Shown piece by piece: positions 17,299-25,435 of a stretch of DNA of 58,007 bases (its first letter is position 1; each line of letters starts with the position of its first letter). The notes below the pieces were generated by a model. The model did no database searches. It was not told the origin of the DNA and worked only from the letters and a program-made list of their open reading frames with translations. Location of the stretch: positions 1-58,007 of the forward strand of contig UQIC01000012.1 of assembly GCA_900540985.1 (NCBI GenBank), given 5' to 3'. The DNA is from an uncultured Collinsella sp. Lineage in GTDB: Bacteria; Actinomycetota; Coriobacteriia; Coriobacteriales; Coriobacteriaceae. Position numbers and translations under genes: made by a program.

Positions 17299-17782
17299 CC
17301 TGCGCATTGGCCATGGCTACGACGTTCACCGTCTGGTGGAGGGGCGTCGATGTATCATCGGCGGTGTCGACATTCCCTACGAGCGCGGCCTGCTGGGCCA
17401 CTCGGATGCTGATGTGCTCGCGCACGCCTTGGCCGACGCCATTCTGGGCGCCTGTCGCGGGGGAGACATCGGCAAGCTATTCCCCGATACCGACCCCGCC
17501 TATGAGGGTGCCGATTCGATGGTGCTGCTCGCTCGCGTGATGGACTATGCGCGCGAGCTGGGCTTCGAGTTTGTCGATGCCGATTGCACCATTGCCTGTC
17601 AGCAACCCAAGATCACCCCGCACCGCGATGCCATGCGCGCCAACCTTGCCCATGCCCTGGGCGTTGACGTCGAAAACGTGGGCGTCGCCGCCACTACGAC
17701 CGAAAAGCTCGGTTGGGAAGGCCAGGGCGAGGGAATCGGCGCCTGGGCCGTCTGCCTGCTACAGAAAACCGTTAAGGAGTAA
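17288..17782 (+). CDS. ispF: 2-C-methyl-D-erythritol 2,4-cyclodiphosphate synthase IspF
   Basis: The 164-residue protein catalyses the ring-closing MEP-pathway step after IspE. The family motifs RIGHGYDVHRL (zinc ligands Asp and His), LLGHSDADVLAHALADAILGA and ATTTEKLGWEGQGEGI are all present. It is a homotrimer in known cases. It lies between ispD (overlap) and cysS (3-bp gap). Length is standard. Confidence 0.94.
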   Translation: MFSNLRIGHGYDVHRLVEGRRCIIGGVDIPYERGLLGHSDADVLAHALADAILGACRGGDIGKLFPDTDPAYEGADSMVLLARVMDYARELGFEFVDADCTIACQQPKITPHRDAMRANLAHALGVDVENVGVAATTTEKLGWEGQGEGIGAWAVCLLQKTVKE

Positions 17783-17785
17783 CGA

Positions 17786-19252
17786 ATGCGTATCTACAAC
17801 AGCGCTACCCATAAAAAGGAAGAGTTCCAGCCCATCGAGTCCGGCAAGGTCCGCATGTACGTGTGCGGCCCCACGGTCTACGACAACATCCACATCGGCA
17901 ACGCCCGCACGTTCATCAGCTTTGACGTGATTCGCCGCTGGCTCATCGCGAGCGGCTACGAGGTCACGTTCGCCCAGAACCTCACCGATGTCGACGACAA
18001 GATCATCAAGCGCGCCAACGAGCAGGGCCGTACGGCCGCCGAGGTCGCGACGGAGTTCTCGGATAAGTTCATTGGCGTCATGCGCGCCGCCAACGTGCTC
18101 GATCCCGATGTGCGCCCCCGCGCCACCAAGGAGATCGGCCCCATGATCGCCATGATCAAGACGCTCATCGAGCAGGGCCATGCTTACGCCGCCGATAACG
18201 GCGATGTGTACTTTGCTGTGCGCAGCGATCCCAACTATGGCCAGGTCTCGGGCCGCAACATCGATGACCTTATGGTTGGTGCGCGCATCGAGGAGAACGA
18301 GGACAAGAACGACCCGCTCGACTTTGCCCTGTGGAAGGCCGCCAAGCCCGGCGAGCCCAGCTGGCCGAGTCCCTGGGGCGAGGGCCGTCCCGGTTGGCAC
18401 ACCGAGTGCGCTGCCATGGTGCATCGCTACCTGGGCACCCCGATCGACATCCACGGCGGCGGCTCCGACCTTGCCTTCCCGCATCACGAGAACGAGTGCG
18501 CCCAGGCCACCTGCGCCTGGCACCAGGGCTTCTCCAACACCTGGATGCACACGGGCATGCTGCTGGTTGACGGCGAGAAGATGTCCAAGTCGCTCGGAAA
18601 CTTCTTTACGCTGGCCGAGGTGCTCGAGCAGCACTCTGCCGCGGCCCTGCGCCTGTTGATGCTGCAGACGAGCTATCGCTCGCCGCTCGACTTCTCCTGG
18701 GAGCGCCTGGAGGGTGCCGAGAATTCGCTCACGCGTATTGCCGGTACGGTCGAGAACCTTCGTTGGGCTGCGAACCATGCGACGGCCGATGCCGATGCGG
18801 CTGCCGCCGAGGCGTTTGCCGCCAAGGCCGCCGAGACCCGCGCCACCTTTAAGGAGTGCATGGACGACGACTTTAACACCGCCGGTGCCATGGGTGCTGT
18901 CTTTGGCTTTGTCACCGAGTGCAATCAGTATCTGGAGCAGGCGGGCGATGCTGCCGACAAGGCCGCAGTCCTGGCTGCCGCCGATACGCTGGCCGAGCTG
19001 CTCGATACGTTTGGCGTTGAGCTTCCCGAGCCCAAGGTCGAGTTGCCGCTGGGCCTGCTGGGCGTTGCCGCCGGTTTGGTTGCCTACACGGGCGACGACG
19101 TGGACGAGGCCGCTGCCAAGATTCTCGAGGCTCGTGCCGAGGCTCGTGCCGCCAAGAACTGGGATCTGGCAGATGCCATCCGCGATCAGCTCAAGGACCT
19201 GGGCCTCACCATTGAGGATACTGCCGCGGGCACTCGTATTAAGAGTCTCTAG
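17786..19252 (+). CDS. cysS: Cysteinyl-tRNA synthetase CysS
   Basis: The 488-residue class I synthetase charges tRNA-Cys. The zinc site starts at CGPTVYD (residue 28), the HIGH signature is HIGNARTF, and the KMSKS loop is GEKMSKSLGN near residue 266. The zinc ligands include the WHTECAAM and HHENECAQ stretches. The C-terminal helical anticodon-binding region is Ala-rich. A clear GGAG sits at the ispF end. The spacing of cysS to ispF is 3 bp, indicating one operon. Confidence 0.95.
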   Translation: MRIYNSATHKKEEFQPIESGKVRMYVCGPTVYDNIHIGNARTFISFDVIRRWLIASGYEVTFAQNLTDVDDKIIKRANEQGRTAAEVATEFSDKFIGVMRAANVLDPDVRPRATKEIGPMIAMIKTLIEQGHAYAADNGDVYFAVRSDPNYGQVSGRNIDDLMVGARIEENEDKNDPLDFALWKAAKPGEPSWPSPWGEGRPGWHTECAAMVHRYLGTPIDIHGGGSDLAFPHHENECAQATCAWHQGFSNTWMHTGMLLVDGEKMSKSLGNFFTLAEVLEQHSAAALRLLMLQTSYRSPLDFSWERLEGAENSLTRIAGTVENLRWAANHATADADAAAAEAFAAKAAETRATFKECMDDDFNTAGAMGAVFGFVTECNQYLEQAGDAADKAAVLAAADTLAELLDTFGVELPEPKVELPLGLLGVAAGLVAYTGDDVDEAAAKILEARAEARAAKNWDLADAIRDQLKDLGLTIEDTAAGTRIKSL

Positions 19253-19395
19253 TATTTGTCGACCGTTCGAGGTGCGGCAGATTGCCTTGAAAGAGGAGGG
19301 CATAGACTTGGTGGTCATGCCCGACGATTGAAAGGCAAGGTGCCGTGGCTCGGACGGTCGATTCTTGTTCGTTATCTATTTAAGGAGGCCGTTTT

Positions 19396-20310
19396 ATGGC
19401 CGACAATCGCAAGCGTGCGCCTCGTGGCGGCAAGCAGGCTGCTTCTGGCTCGCGTCCGATTCGCCGCAATGACCGCGCTGCCGCTCCCAAGGGCCAGCGC
19501 GATCGCGCCCAGGCCGCACGTCCGCAGCGCGATCGCAACCGCGACGCTGTCCAGGCTCCCAAGGGCGAGTTTATCGAAGGTCGTCGTGCTGCCGCCGAGG
19601 CGCTACGCACTGGTTTTCCCATCAAGTGCGCGCTCATTGTCGAGGGTGGAGAGCGCGATGCCGCCTTGTCGCGCCTGGTCGACGACCTCAACGCCGCGGG
19701 CGTCCGCATTAAGTATGTGCCGCGTGCGCAGCTCGACGCACTGTCGAGCCATGGCGCTCATCAGGGCATCGCACTCGAGGTTGGCAACTTCCCCTATGCT
19801 GATATCGCCGATATTCTCGACCGCGCAGGCGACGGTCCGGCGCTTGTCGTCGTGCTCGACCATGTGACCGACGACGGCAACTTTGGCGCCATTGTGCGCT
19901 CCGCCGAGGTCGTGGGCGCGGCCGGCGTCGTCATCGCCAACAAGCGTGCCGCCGGCGTGACCGTGGGCAGCTACAAGACCTCGGCCGGTGCTGTCATGCA
20001 TCTGCCTATCGCGCAGGTTCCCAATATTGCCCGTGCACTCGATGACCTCAAGGCCGCTGGTTTTTGGGTGGGCGGCGCCTCCGAGCACGCCGAGGGCAGC
20101 TGCTGGGATGCTCCCTTCGAGGGCCGCGTGGCGCTCGTCATGGGCTCCGAGGGCGACGGCATCTCGCGCCTGGTGCTCGAGAAATGCGACTTTTTGACCA
20201 AGCTTCCCCAGCGCGGCATGACCGAGAGCCTCAATGTTGCCCAGGCGACCACGGCGCTGTGCTTTGAGTGGCTGCGCCGCAACGTCGGCGAGCTCATGGG
20301 GGAGGAGTAG
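19396..20310 (+). CDS. rlmB: TrmH/SpoU-family 23S rRNA 2'-O-methyltransferase (RlmB-like)
   Basis: The 304-residue protein has an Arg/Ala-rich N-terminal extension of about 60 residues, then an L30e-like substrate-binding domain from GEFIEGRRAAAEAL. The SPOUT methyltransferase domain carries motif 1 DGNFGAIVRSAEVVGA, motif 2 VALVMGSEGDGISRLV and motif 3 SLNVAQATTALCFEW. RlmB methylates G2251 of 23S rRNA; the exact site is inferred. An AAGGAGG precedes the ATG. A 143-bp gap separates it from cysS. The NYN gene follows after 3 bp. Confidence 0.88.
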   Translation: MADNRKRAPRGGKQAASGSRPIRRNDRAAAPKGQRDRAQAARPQRDRNRDAVQAPKGEFIEGRRAAAEALRTGFPIKCALIVEGGERDAALSRLVDDLNAAGVRIKYVPRAQLDALSSHGAHQGIALEVGNFPYADIADILDRAGDGPALVVVLDHVTDDGNFGAIVRSAEVVGAAGVVIANKRAAGVTVGSYKTSAGAVMHLPIAQVPNIARALDDLKAAGFWVGGASEHAEGSCWDAPFEGRVALVMGSEGDGISRLVLEKCDFLTKLPQRGMTESLNVAQATTALCFEWLRRNVGELMGEE

Positions 20311-20313
20311 CGC

Positions 20314-20991
20314 ATGTCCAAAAAGAACCGTGCCAAGTCCAAGGCCAAGCGCTTTGGCGAGGGCTCGGCCAAGCCGATTGTTTCGGCCGCGACCTACGGC
20401 GTGGGCGGCAATGCGTTTGCGCAGGCCATCGCCGACCCGGTCTCGACGGTGCACTCCAATAAGCCCGAGCTGCTGGTGGTCGACGGCTACAACGTGATCC
20501 ACTGCACGCCGCGCTACGAAAAGCTCGTGTACGACCATTCAGACGATCCGTATTCCAGCGACGTTCACGATATGGCACGCACCGCCCTCATCAACGACGT
20601 CGCCGCCTTTGCCCAGGGCCGCTACGAGGCCGTGATCGTGTTCGACGGCGCGGGCAATATCTCCAACGAGCGCCCCAACCTGCCGGCCCGCGGCGTGCGC
20701 ATCGAGTTTTCGCCGACGGGCGTTTCTGCCGATACCGTGGTGCAAAAGCTCTGCATCGAGGCGCGCGAGGAAGGCCGCGCGTGCTCCGTGGTATCGAGCG
20801 ACGGCACGATCCAGGCCGTCGTCATGGGCAAGGGCGTCACGCGCATCTCGAGCCGTATGCTGGTGGACGAGATCAAACAGATCGACAACGACGTGCACGA
20901 GGCCGAGGAGGCCCCGCAGATCAAGATGACCCTGGGCAGCCGTCTAAGCCCCGAGGCCCTGGCCAAGCTCAAAGCTCTGCGCGGGAGGTAG
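20314..20991 (+). CDS. NYN-domain ribonuclease-like protein (YacP/Rae1 family)
   Basis: The 225-residue protein has a PIN/NYN fold beginning LLVVDGYNVIHCTPRY near residue 53. Acidic residues follow in VIVFDGAGN and SSDGTIQAVV, placed as in YacP. The B. subtilis homologue Rae1 cleaves mRNA in the ribosomal A site. The cysS-rlmB-yacP order is conserved in Gram-positives, which supports the call. The basic N-terminus (KKNRAKSKAKRFGEG) may bind RNA. Confidence 0.85.
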   Translation: MSKKNRAKSKAKRFGEGSAKPIVSAATYGVGGNAFAQAIADPVSTVHSNKPELLVVDGYNVIHCTPRYEKLVYDHSDDPYSSDVHDMARTALINDVAAFAQGRYEAVIVFDGAGNISNERPNLPARGVRIEFSPTGVSADTVVQKLCIEAREEGRACSVVSSDGTIQAVVMGKGVTRISSRMLVDEIKQIDNDVHEAEEAPQIKMTLGSRLSPEALAKLKALRGR

Positions 20992-21018
20992 GGGAGTTGG
21001 CGGGGCGATGCTGTCTCG

Positions 21019-22359
21019 CTAACTCCATTCAGCGATGTCGATCATTCTTTCGAGGCGCCATGTTAGCGCCTCTTTTAGATAAGGCAGTCTCGCTGTAAGA
21101 GCGTCGTTTTTGGATAGGATTTCGATTGCCTCGTCAACGAAACCCTCGAGTTTGTCGCCGTCAAACCAGCCCATGTCCTCGACGAGCAACATTTGTTTGG
21201 CGGGGCTTGAATGAAATTGTGCGCTGGTAAAACTGTGCTCTCCCGCCCTAAGCTCCTCTAGTGATATGTTGCACCAGAGTGATGAGCCCGAATCGAAGAT
21301 AGGGGCAGGTCTGCAGGCTAGCGTGTTTACGTTTCGCACAAGGCCAAAGTTACGCCAATGACGATCGTAGTTGGCGATGATGTCGTCGCACACGATCATG
21401 CGGTCAAGGGCGTCTTTTATATCCGTCGCTCCAAGCTCCTCGCAGTTTGCTACATACCGTTCGTAATCGGTTAGTCGCTTGTCTGCATTTGCATGCTGGT
21501 TTACATAGAACGCAGGGACATACTCTTCTTCATCAGTTAAGAAGACATCGCATATGCTCAGGGCGGAAGTGCCCGTGCCCTCGAGCGAGTAAGGCACATA
21601 ATCGCAGGTGTTTAGGATGCGACGGTGGAGCGTGGTCGCCACCAGCTCGTTATAAGGTTCCTGGTTCAGGTGCGCTCCTGCCTTATGCAGAATTCGACGC
21701 CCGCCCTCGCATGTCCAGTACTTTTGAAGATTGCCGTCCGAGGTGTTATCGGGTTTTGCGGCGGCTGCTTTACCCTCTGGGGCGAAGGGTGCAATGGTTA
21801 GCGAGACGTCATCAAAGGCATTATTGAAGAAATTGATATCTTCCCACGCGAGGCCGGAGTCTTGGGGCCTAATCCAATACTGGTCGGATAAGGAGAGGCC
21901 AAGATTTCGCTGTACGAGTTCATCGGGAACATCGACTGCGGCTTCTGCAAGCAGGGAGGCTAGCCCAATGCGTGCGAGCGGGATACCGCGGCCGCGCCAC
22001 CAGATGCGGAAGGAGTCGAGCGATATGGGGCTATTAGGGCCAAATACTCCAATAGGGGCGTGGGCGTAATCGATGTCGGCACCGATGTGGGTAAAGTCTT
22101 TTCTCGATGTGTTGTAGACCAGCTGAGCGACTTCGTACGTGCGGTTCATGAGGGTAAATGCGACTTCGCTTTTCCCATGCCCACGACGAGGTCGTCCCCC
22201 TCTTTTGGTTGCGGAGCGGAGTCGCGCGTCTACGCTGTCTTTGTCGATGAGCCACACGCCAGAAGCCTTGCGGGCGGTCAGCGCGCCGTTCTTAATGAGC
22301 TCCTGCACCCTGCGCGGGCTGATGCCGAGCAGCTCGGCTGCTTCCTTGGTAGTCAACAT
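21019..22359 (-). CDS. Single-chain HTH-HipA-like kinase
   Basis: The 446-residue protein starts with an excisionase/MerR-type winged HTH (residues 1-48: MLTTKEAAELLGISPRRVQ then ELIKNGALTARKASGVWLI). A linker GRPRRGHGKS follows, then a long HipA/CtkA-like kinase region. The catalytic loop is NYDRHWRNFGLVRN near residue 315 and the metal-binding motif is PIFDSGSSLW near 338. The DNA-binding part that HipB normally supplies is thus on the same chain as the kinase. No separate antitoxin gene lies next to it. A long paired operator sits at the start. Whether it is a toxin, a regulator or both is unknown. Confidence 0.7.
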   Translation of the reverse strand: MLTTKEAAELLGISPRRVQELIKNGALTARKASGVWLIDKDSVDARLRSATKRGGRPRRGHGKSEVAFTLMNRTYEVAQLVYNTSRKDFTHIGADIDYAHAPIGVFGPNSPISLDSFRIWWRGRGIPLARIGLASLLAEAAVDVPDELVQRNLGLSLSDQYWIRPQDSGLAWEDINFFNNAFDDVSLTIAPFAPEGKAAAAKPDNTSDGNLQKYWTCEGGRRILHKAGAHLNQEPYNELVATTLHRRILNTCDYVPYSLEGTGTSALSICDVFLTDEEEYVPAFYVNQHANADKRLTDYERYVANCEELGATDIKDALDRMIVCDDIIANYDRHWRNFGLVRNVNTLACRPAPIFDSGSSLWCNISLEELRAGEHSFTSAQFHSSPAKQMLLVEDMGWFDGDKLEGFVDEAIEILSKNDALTARLPYLKEALTWRLERMIDIAEWS

Positions 22360-22369
22360 CGCGAAACCC

Positions 22370-22429
22370 TTCGCCAGAACGAATAGTTTTATATAGCCAA
22401 TTGTAATTAAAACTATTCGTTCTGGCGAA
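22370..22429. promoter_or_regulatory. Paired operator of the HTH-HipA-like gene (21-22 bp inverted repeat)
   Basis: TTCGCCAGAACGAATAGTTT plus T at 22370-22390 has its exact reverse complement at 22409-22429; one more base pair inside extends the arms to 22. Each arm also contains TTCG-N6-CGAA, a small palindrome. The left arm ends 10 bp from the start codon, so the arms straddle the promoter region. The A+T-rich spacer includes a minus-strand TATATAAAA that could be the -10. Confidence 0.75.
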
Positions 22430-22582
22430 TGGTTTTAAGATTGAGGGCGCACTGACAGAAATGAACGGGCCTGGTACGCGCTGTTGCTGGATTTTGCATA
22501 TTTATATAACGCCGTGCGGCCTGTTGCGCCCCGTCCGCAATTCCTTTATTCTTAACAGGCTTCGCGCGAAAGCGCCAAGTGT

Positions 22583-22657
22583 GCCAGTGTGGCGCAACGG
22601 TAGCGCAACTGATTTGTAATCAGTGGGTTGCAGGTTCGATTCCTGTCACTGGCTCCA
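22583..22657 (+). tRNA. tRNA-Thr (anticodon TGT)
   Basis: GCCAGTG (22583-22589) pairs with CACTGGC (22647-22653). The anticodon arm ACTGA-TTTGTAA-TCAGT gives TGT. T discriminator and CCA are encoded. A terminator follows at once, so it is transcribed alone. Confidence 0.95.
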
Positions 22658-22666
22658 TGAGAGTTT

Positions 22667-22703
22667 CGGGCTCTGTTCCCTTGTGGGACAGGGCCCGTTT
22701 CTA
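22667..22703 (+). terminator. Terminator of tRNA-Thr(TGT)
   Basis: CGGGCTCTGTTCCC (22667-22680) pairs with GGGACAGGGCCCG (22685-22697) with a small mismatch, followed by TTTCTATTT. Confidence 0.75.
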
Positions 22704-22751
22704 TTTATGTCTATAAGTCAGCGGGTGTGGTGCCAACCAAGCTTCAGGTTT

Positions 22752-22900
22752 GTCTCAATCTGTAACACGAAGAGGCTGGAAACCGTTCTAGCTGTTACAG
22801 AATGAGACGTAAGCTGGGGTCTCTGCGAAACATCTCGATCAGTAACAGATAGGGGAGGAATAATCCTCTTACTGTTCCTCTTACTGTTACAGGTCGAGAC
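22752..22900. repeat. Four alternating copies of GTCTCRAYCTGTAACAG
   Basis: Copies lie at 22752-22767 (direct), 22792-22808 (inverted), 22832-22848 (direct) and 22884-22900 (inverted). They make two successive imperfect hairpins. GCTT-like bases precede several copies, so the unit is about 24 bp. A 12-bp tandem duplication (CCTCTTACTGTT) sits at 22865-22888. No gene can be supported here. Confidence 0.7.
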
Positions 22901-22930
22901 AGAAGCCGGGGCGAGGTTGGTCATCGTCAT

Positions 22931-23046
22931 CGAGCGTGGATTATCGGACGAACGAGCGTGGAAAATCTTCCGCTTAGTGAATGAGCGTGGATAATCTGCC
23001 ACTTTGGATTCGATGGCACGGCAAAGTGAGAGAATATCCACGCTCG
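22931..23046. repeat. Four copies of CGAGCGTGGATAATC, the last two forming a large hairpin
   Basis: Direct copies start at 22931, 22953 and 22982; an inverted copy occupies 23032-23046. The third copy and the inverted one extend into a 24-bp inverted repeat (22983-23006 and 23022-23045) with three mismatches around a 15-base loop. The reverse strand reads TTATCCACG or TTTTCCACG in the copies, close to a DnaA box, but the flanking CTCG is equally conserved. From 23047 to about 23270 I see nothing recognisable. Confidence 0.7.
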
Positions 23047-23271
23047 ATTTTGCTGGGAAGAGCAATCTTCTGTCTGGGAAGCCCCGATCTAGACCTATAT
23101 ATAGGTGCAAATAAGCCGTTATCGAAGTTCGATCCTGAAGGTGTACTCCACTACAGCAAAGTGTTACCTCGGGAAACGTCACCTCAGTATCCAAAACCAT
23201 CGTACTTCATATCCAAACTCAGTAAAACCGCAGGTCAAAGATATATAGATACGCCCGGGGCCGTGTATCTA

Positions 23272-23311
23272 GAGGTTTTCGTTGACAGCCCCCGAGGTTG
23301 CATCGTATTAT
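23272..23311 (+). promoter_or_regulatory. Promoter of the tRNA-Tyr/Thr/Met-tuf unit
   Basis: TTGACA (23282-23287) and TATTAT (23306-23311) are 18 bp apart. The 18 bases GAGGTTTTCGTTGACAGC (23272-23289) recur with one change before rpmG (25103-25120). This fits a strong sigma-A-type promoter. Confidence 0.75.
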
Positions 23312-23373
23312 CTTCTTCGTTCGCGGGGGCGGCGGTCCAAAAGACCAAAGGACCTGCGGATACTTGAACGATT

Positions 23374-23455
23374 GGGAGTTTGCCCGAGTGGTTAATGGGG
23401 ACGGGCTGTAAACCCGTTGGCTCTGCCTACATAGGTTCGAATCCTATAGCTCCCA
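23374..23455 (+). tRNA. tRNA-Tyr (anticodon GTA)
   Basis: GGGAGTT pairs with AGCTCCC with one G-U pair. The anticodon arm CGGGCTGTAAACCCG gives GTA. There is a long variable arm as in bacterial tRNA-Tyr. The genome has CCC, not CCA, after the discriminator A. Confidence 0.95.
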
Positions 23456-23465
23456 CCCGTTAAGT

Positions 23466-23541
23466 GCCTGTATAGCTCAGTCGGTAGAGCACTTCGTTGG
23501 TAACGAAGAGGTCACCAGTTCAAGTCTGGTTGCAGGCTCCA
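23466..23541 (+). tRNA. tRNA-Thr (anticodon GGT)
   Basis: GCCTGTA pairs with TGCAGGC. The anticodon arm CTTCG-TTGGTAA-CGAAG gives GGT. CCA is encoded. It lies 10 bp after tRNA-Tyr and 3 bp before tRNA-Met. Confidence 0.95.
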
Positions 23542-23544
23542 TCC

Positions 23545-23621
23545 GGCGGTGTAGCTCAGTTGGTTAGAGCACACGGTTCATACCCGTGGCGTCACTGGTT
23601 CGAATCCAGTCACCGCTACCA
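23545..23621 (+). tRNA. tRNA-Met (anticodon CAT, elongator type)
   Basis: GGCGGTG pairs with CACCGCT and CCA is encoded. The anticodon loop is TTCATAC, giving CAT. The first pair is G-U and the anticodon stem lacks the three G-C pairs of the initiator, so it is elongator Met rather than fMet. A tRNA-Ile2 with a modified CAT is not fully excluded. Confidence 0.88.
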
Positions 23622-23632
23622 TAGGTAACACG

Positions 23633-23663
23633 GTGGCTTCTCAATAGTATGTTGAGAGGCCAC
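23633..23663 (+). other. Hairpin between tRNA-Met and tuf
   Basis: GTGGCTTCTCAA pairs with TTGAGAGGCCAC with one G-U pair. There is no T-tract. It may mark the processing boundary between the tRNA precursor and the tuf message. Confidence 0.45.
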
Positions 23664-23717
23664 TATGGTATAAAGGCAAAGTCCCGTCCGGGGACGACCT
23701 GTTTAGAGGAGGGCTTT

Positions 23718-24908
23718 ATGGCCAAAGAGAAGTTTGAGCGCACTAAGCCGCATGTTAACATCGGCACCATTGGTCACGTCGACCACGGCAAGACCACGCT
23801 GACCGCCGCCATCACCAAGGTTCTCTCCGAGACCGAGGGCTGCAAGGCTGACTTCACTGCGTTCGAGAACATCGACAAGGCTCCCGAGGAGCGCGAGCGC
23901 GGCATTACGATTTCCGTCTCCCACGTCGAGTACGAGACCGCTGCCCGTCACTACGCTCACGTTGACTGCCCGGGCCACGCTGACTACGTCAAGAACATGA
24001 TTTCCGGCGCTGCTCAGATGGACGGCGCTATCCTGGTCATCGCCGCTACCGACGGCCCCATGGCTCAGACCCGCGAGCACATCCTGCTCGCCCGTCAGGT
24101 CGGCGTTCCCTACATCGTCGTCTTCCTGAACAAGTGCGACATGGTCGACGATGACGAGCTCATCGACCTCGTCGAGATGGAGACCCGTGAGCTCCTCTCC
24201 GAGTACGATTTCCCCGGCGACGACATCCCCGTCATCCGTGGTTCCGCTCTGGGCGCTCTCGAGGGCGACGCCAAGTGGATGGACGCCATCCGCGAGCTCA
24301 TGAAGGCTGTCGACGAGTACATCCCGACGCCTGCTCGTAACAACGACCTCCCCTTCCTGATGGCCGTTGAGGACGTTATGACCATCTCCGGCCGTGGTAC
24401 CGTTGCTACTGGCCGTGTCGAGCGCGGTGAGCTCAAGCTCAACGAGCCCGTCGAGATCGTCGGCATCAAGGATACCCAGAACACCGTCGTTACCGGTATC
24501 GAGATGTTCCGTAAGTCCATGGACTTCTGCGAGGCTGGCGACAACGTCGGTCTGCTGCTCCGCGGCATCAAGCGCGAGGACATCGAGCGCGGTCAGGTTC
24601 TCTGCAAGCCCGGTTCGGTTACCCCGCACACCAAGTTCACCGGTGAGATCTACGTTCTGACCAAGGAGGAGGGCGGCCGTCACACCCCGTTCTTCGATGG
24701 TTATCGTCCTCAGTTCTACTTCCGTACCACCGACGTTACCGGTACGGTCAAGCTCCCCGAGGGCACCGAGATGGCTATGCCTGGTGACCACATTACCATC
24801 GAGGGCGACCTCATCCACCCGATCGCCATGGAGGAGGGCCTGCGCTTCGCTATCCGCGAGGGTGGCCACACCGTTGGTTCGGGCATCGTCTCCACGATCA
24901 TTGAGTAA
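23718..24908 (+). CDS. tuf: Elongation factor Tu
   Basis: The 396-residue GTPase carries aminoacyl-tRNA to the ribosome. The G1 GHVDHGKT, G3 DCPGHADY and G4 NKCD motifs and the switch I RGITI are all intact. Domains II and III follow in the standard order. ATG 23718 follows AGAGGAGGGC; the upstream in-frame codons from 23649 lie in the leader and are not used. The gene is downstream of three tRNAs, a common arrangement that links tRNA and EF-Tu supply. Confidence 0.98.
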   Translation: MAKEKFERTKPHVNIGTIGHVDHGKTTLTAAITKVLSETEGCKADFTAFENIDKAPEERERGITISVSHVEYETAARHYAHVDCPGHADYVKNMISGAAQMDGAILVIAATDGPMAQTREHILLARQVGVPYIVVFLNKCDMVDDDELIDLVEMETRELLSEYDFPGDDIPVIRGSALGALEGDAKWMDAIRELMKAVDEYIPTPARNNDLPFLMAVEDVMTISGRGTVATGRVERGELKLNEPVEIVGIKDTQNTVVTGIEMFRKSMDFCEAGDNVGLLLRGIKREDIERGQVLCKPGSVTPHTKFTGEIYVLTKEEGGRHTPFFDGYRPQFYFRTTDVTGTVKLPEGTEMAMPGDHITIEGDLIHPIAMEEGLRFAIREGGHTVGSGIVSTIIE

Positions 24909-24936
24909 ATTAGCTCTTTGATATAGCTGACTTAGA

Positions 24937-24970
24937 GAACCCGGCACTTATATGGGTGCCGGGTTCTTTT
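24937..24970 (+). terminator. Terminator of tuf
   Basis: GAACCCGGCAC (24937-24947) pairs perfectly with GTGCCGGGTTC (24956-24966), followed by TTTT. The 140 bp after it, up to the rpmG promoter, show nothing recognisable. Confidence 0.92.
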
Positions 24971-25102
24971 CTGCAATGGATATTGAGCCGTTGCTGGTGT
25001 CGAGAGGATCGATAATGGTCCTGGATGCACCGTTGATTAGCTCTCGATGGCTTCATTGATGTGTTCCAAATATGAATGGATCCACCGAGAACCAATTGAC
25101 TC

Positions 25103-25140
25103 GAGGTTTTCATTGACAGCACTTACGTGGAGCTGATAAA
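25103..25140 (+). promoter_or_regulatory. Promoter of rpmG and the downstream unit
   Basis: TTGACA (25113-25118) and GATAAA (25135-25140) are 16 bp apart. The preceding GAGGTTTTC matches the promoter before tRNA-Tyr. Confidence 0.65.
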
Positions 25141-25187
25141 GTAACAACTCGTGCCCGTACGGGGCGGAAATGAAAGGTTCAGGATAC

Positions 25188-25337
25188 ATGCGTACTCTAG
25201 TTACTCTTGCGTGCACTGAGTGCAAGCGCCGCAACTATACGACCACCAAGAACAAGTCGACCATGCCTGATCGTATGGAGATCAAGAAGTATTGCCCCTG
25301 GTGCCGTCATCACACGCTGCACAAAGAGACTCGCTAG
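25188..25337 (+). CDS. rpmG: 50S ribosomal protein L33
   Basis: This 49-residue ribosomal protein begins MRTLVTLACTECKRRNY. It has the zinc-binding pairs C9-x2-C12 and C36-x2-C39, so it is the zinc-containing (C+) type. An AGGTTCAGGAT precedes the ATG. It stands between tuf and tRNA-Trp/secE, the usual place in Gram-positives. Confidence 0.95.
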   Translation: MRTLVTLACTECKRRNYTTTKNKSTMPDRMEIKKYCPWCRHHTLHKETR

Positions 25338-25350
25338 TCTCTAGTCACAT

Positions 25351-25426
25351 ACGCCAGTAGTTCAATTGGTAGAGCATCGGTCTCCAAAACCGAGTGTTGA
25401 GGGTTCGAGTCCTTCCTGGCGTGCCA
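25351..25426 (+). tRNA. tRNA-Trp (anticodon CCA)
   Basis: ACGCCAG pairs with CTGGCGT, with discriminator G and encoded CCA. The anticodon arm TCGGT-CTCCAAA-ACCGA gives CCA. It is 13 bp after rpmG. Confidence 0.95.
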
Positions 25427-25435
25427 GTCATTATT

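Noticed and set aside
22752..23046. A CRISPR array
   Set aside because: Copies alternate in direction, spacing is irregular and there are no cas genes.
22931..23046. A replication origin based on DnaA-box-like repeats
   Set aside because: The last base differs from the DnaA consensus, bases outside the box are equally conserved, and dnaA, dnaN and gyrB are absent.
22718..23367. Open frames of 128-160 codons on both strands in the repeat region
   Set aside because: They have no convincing ribosome sites or protein features, and they run through inverted repeats and terminator-like DNA.
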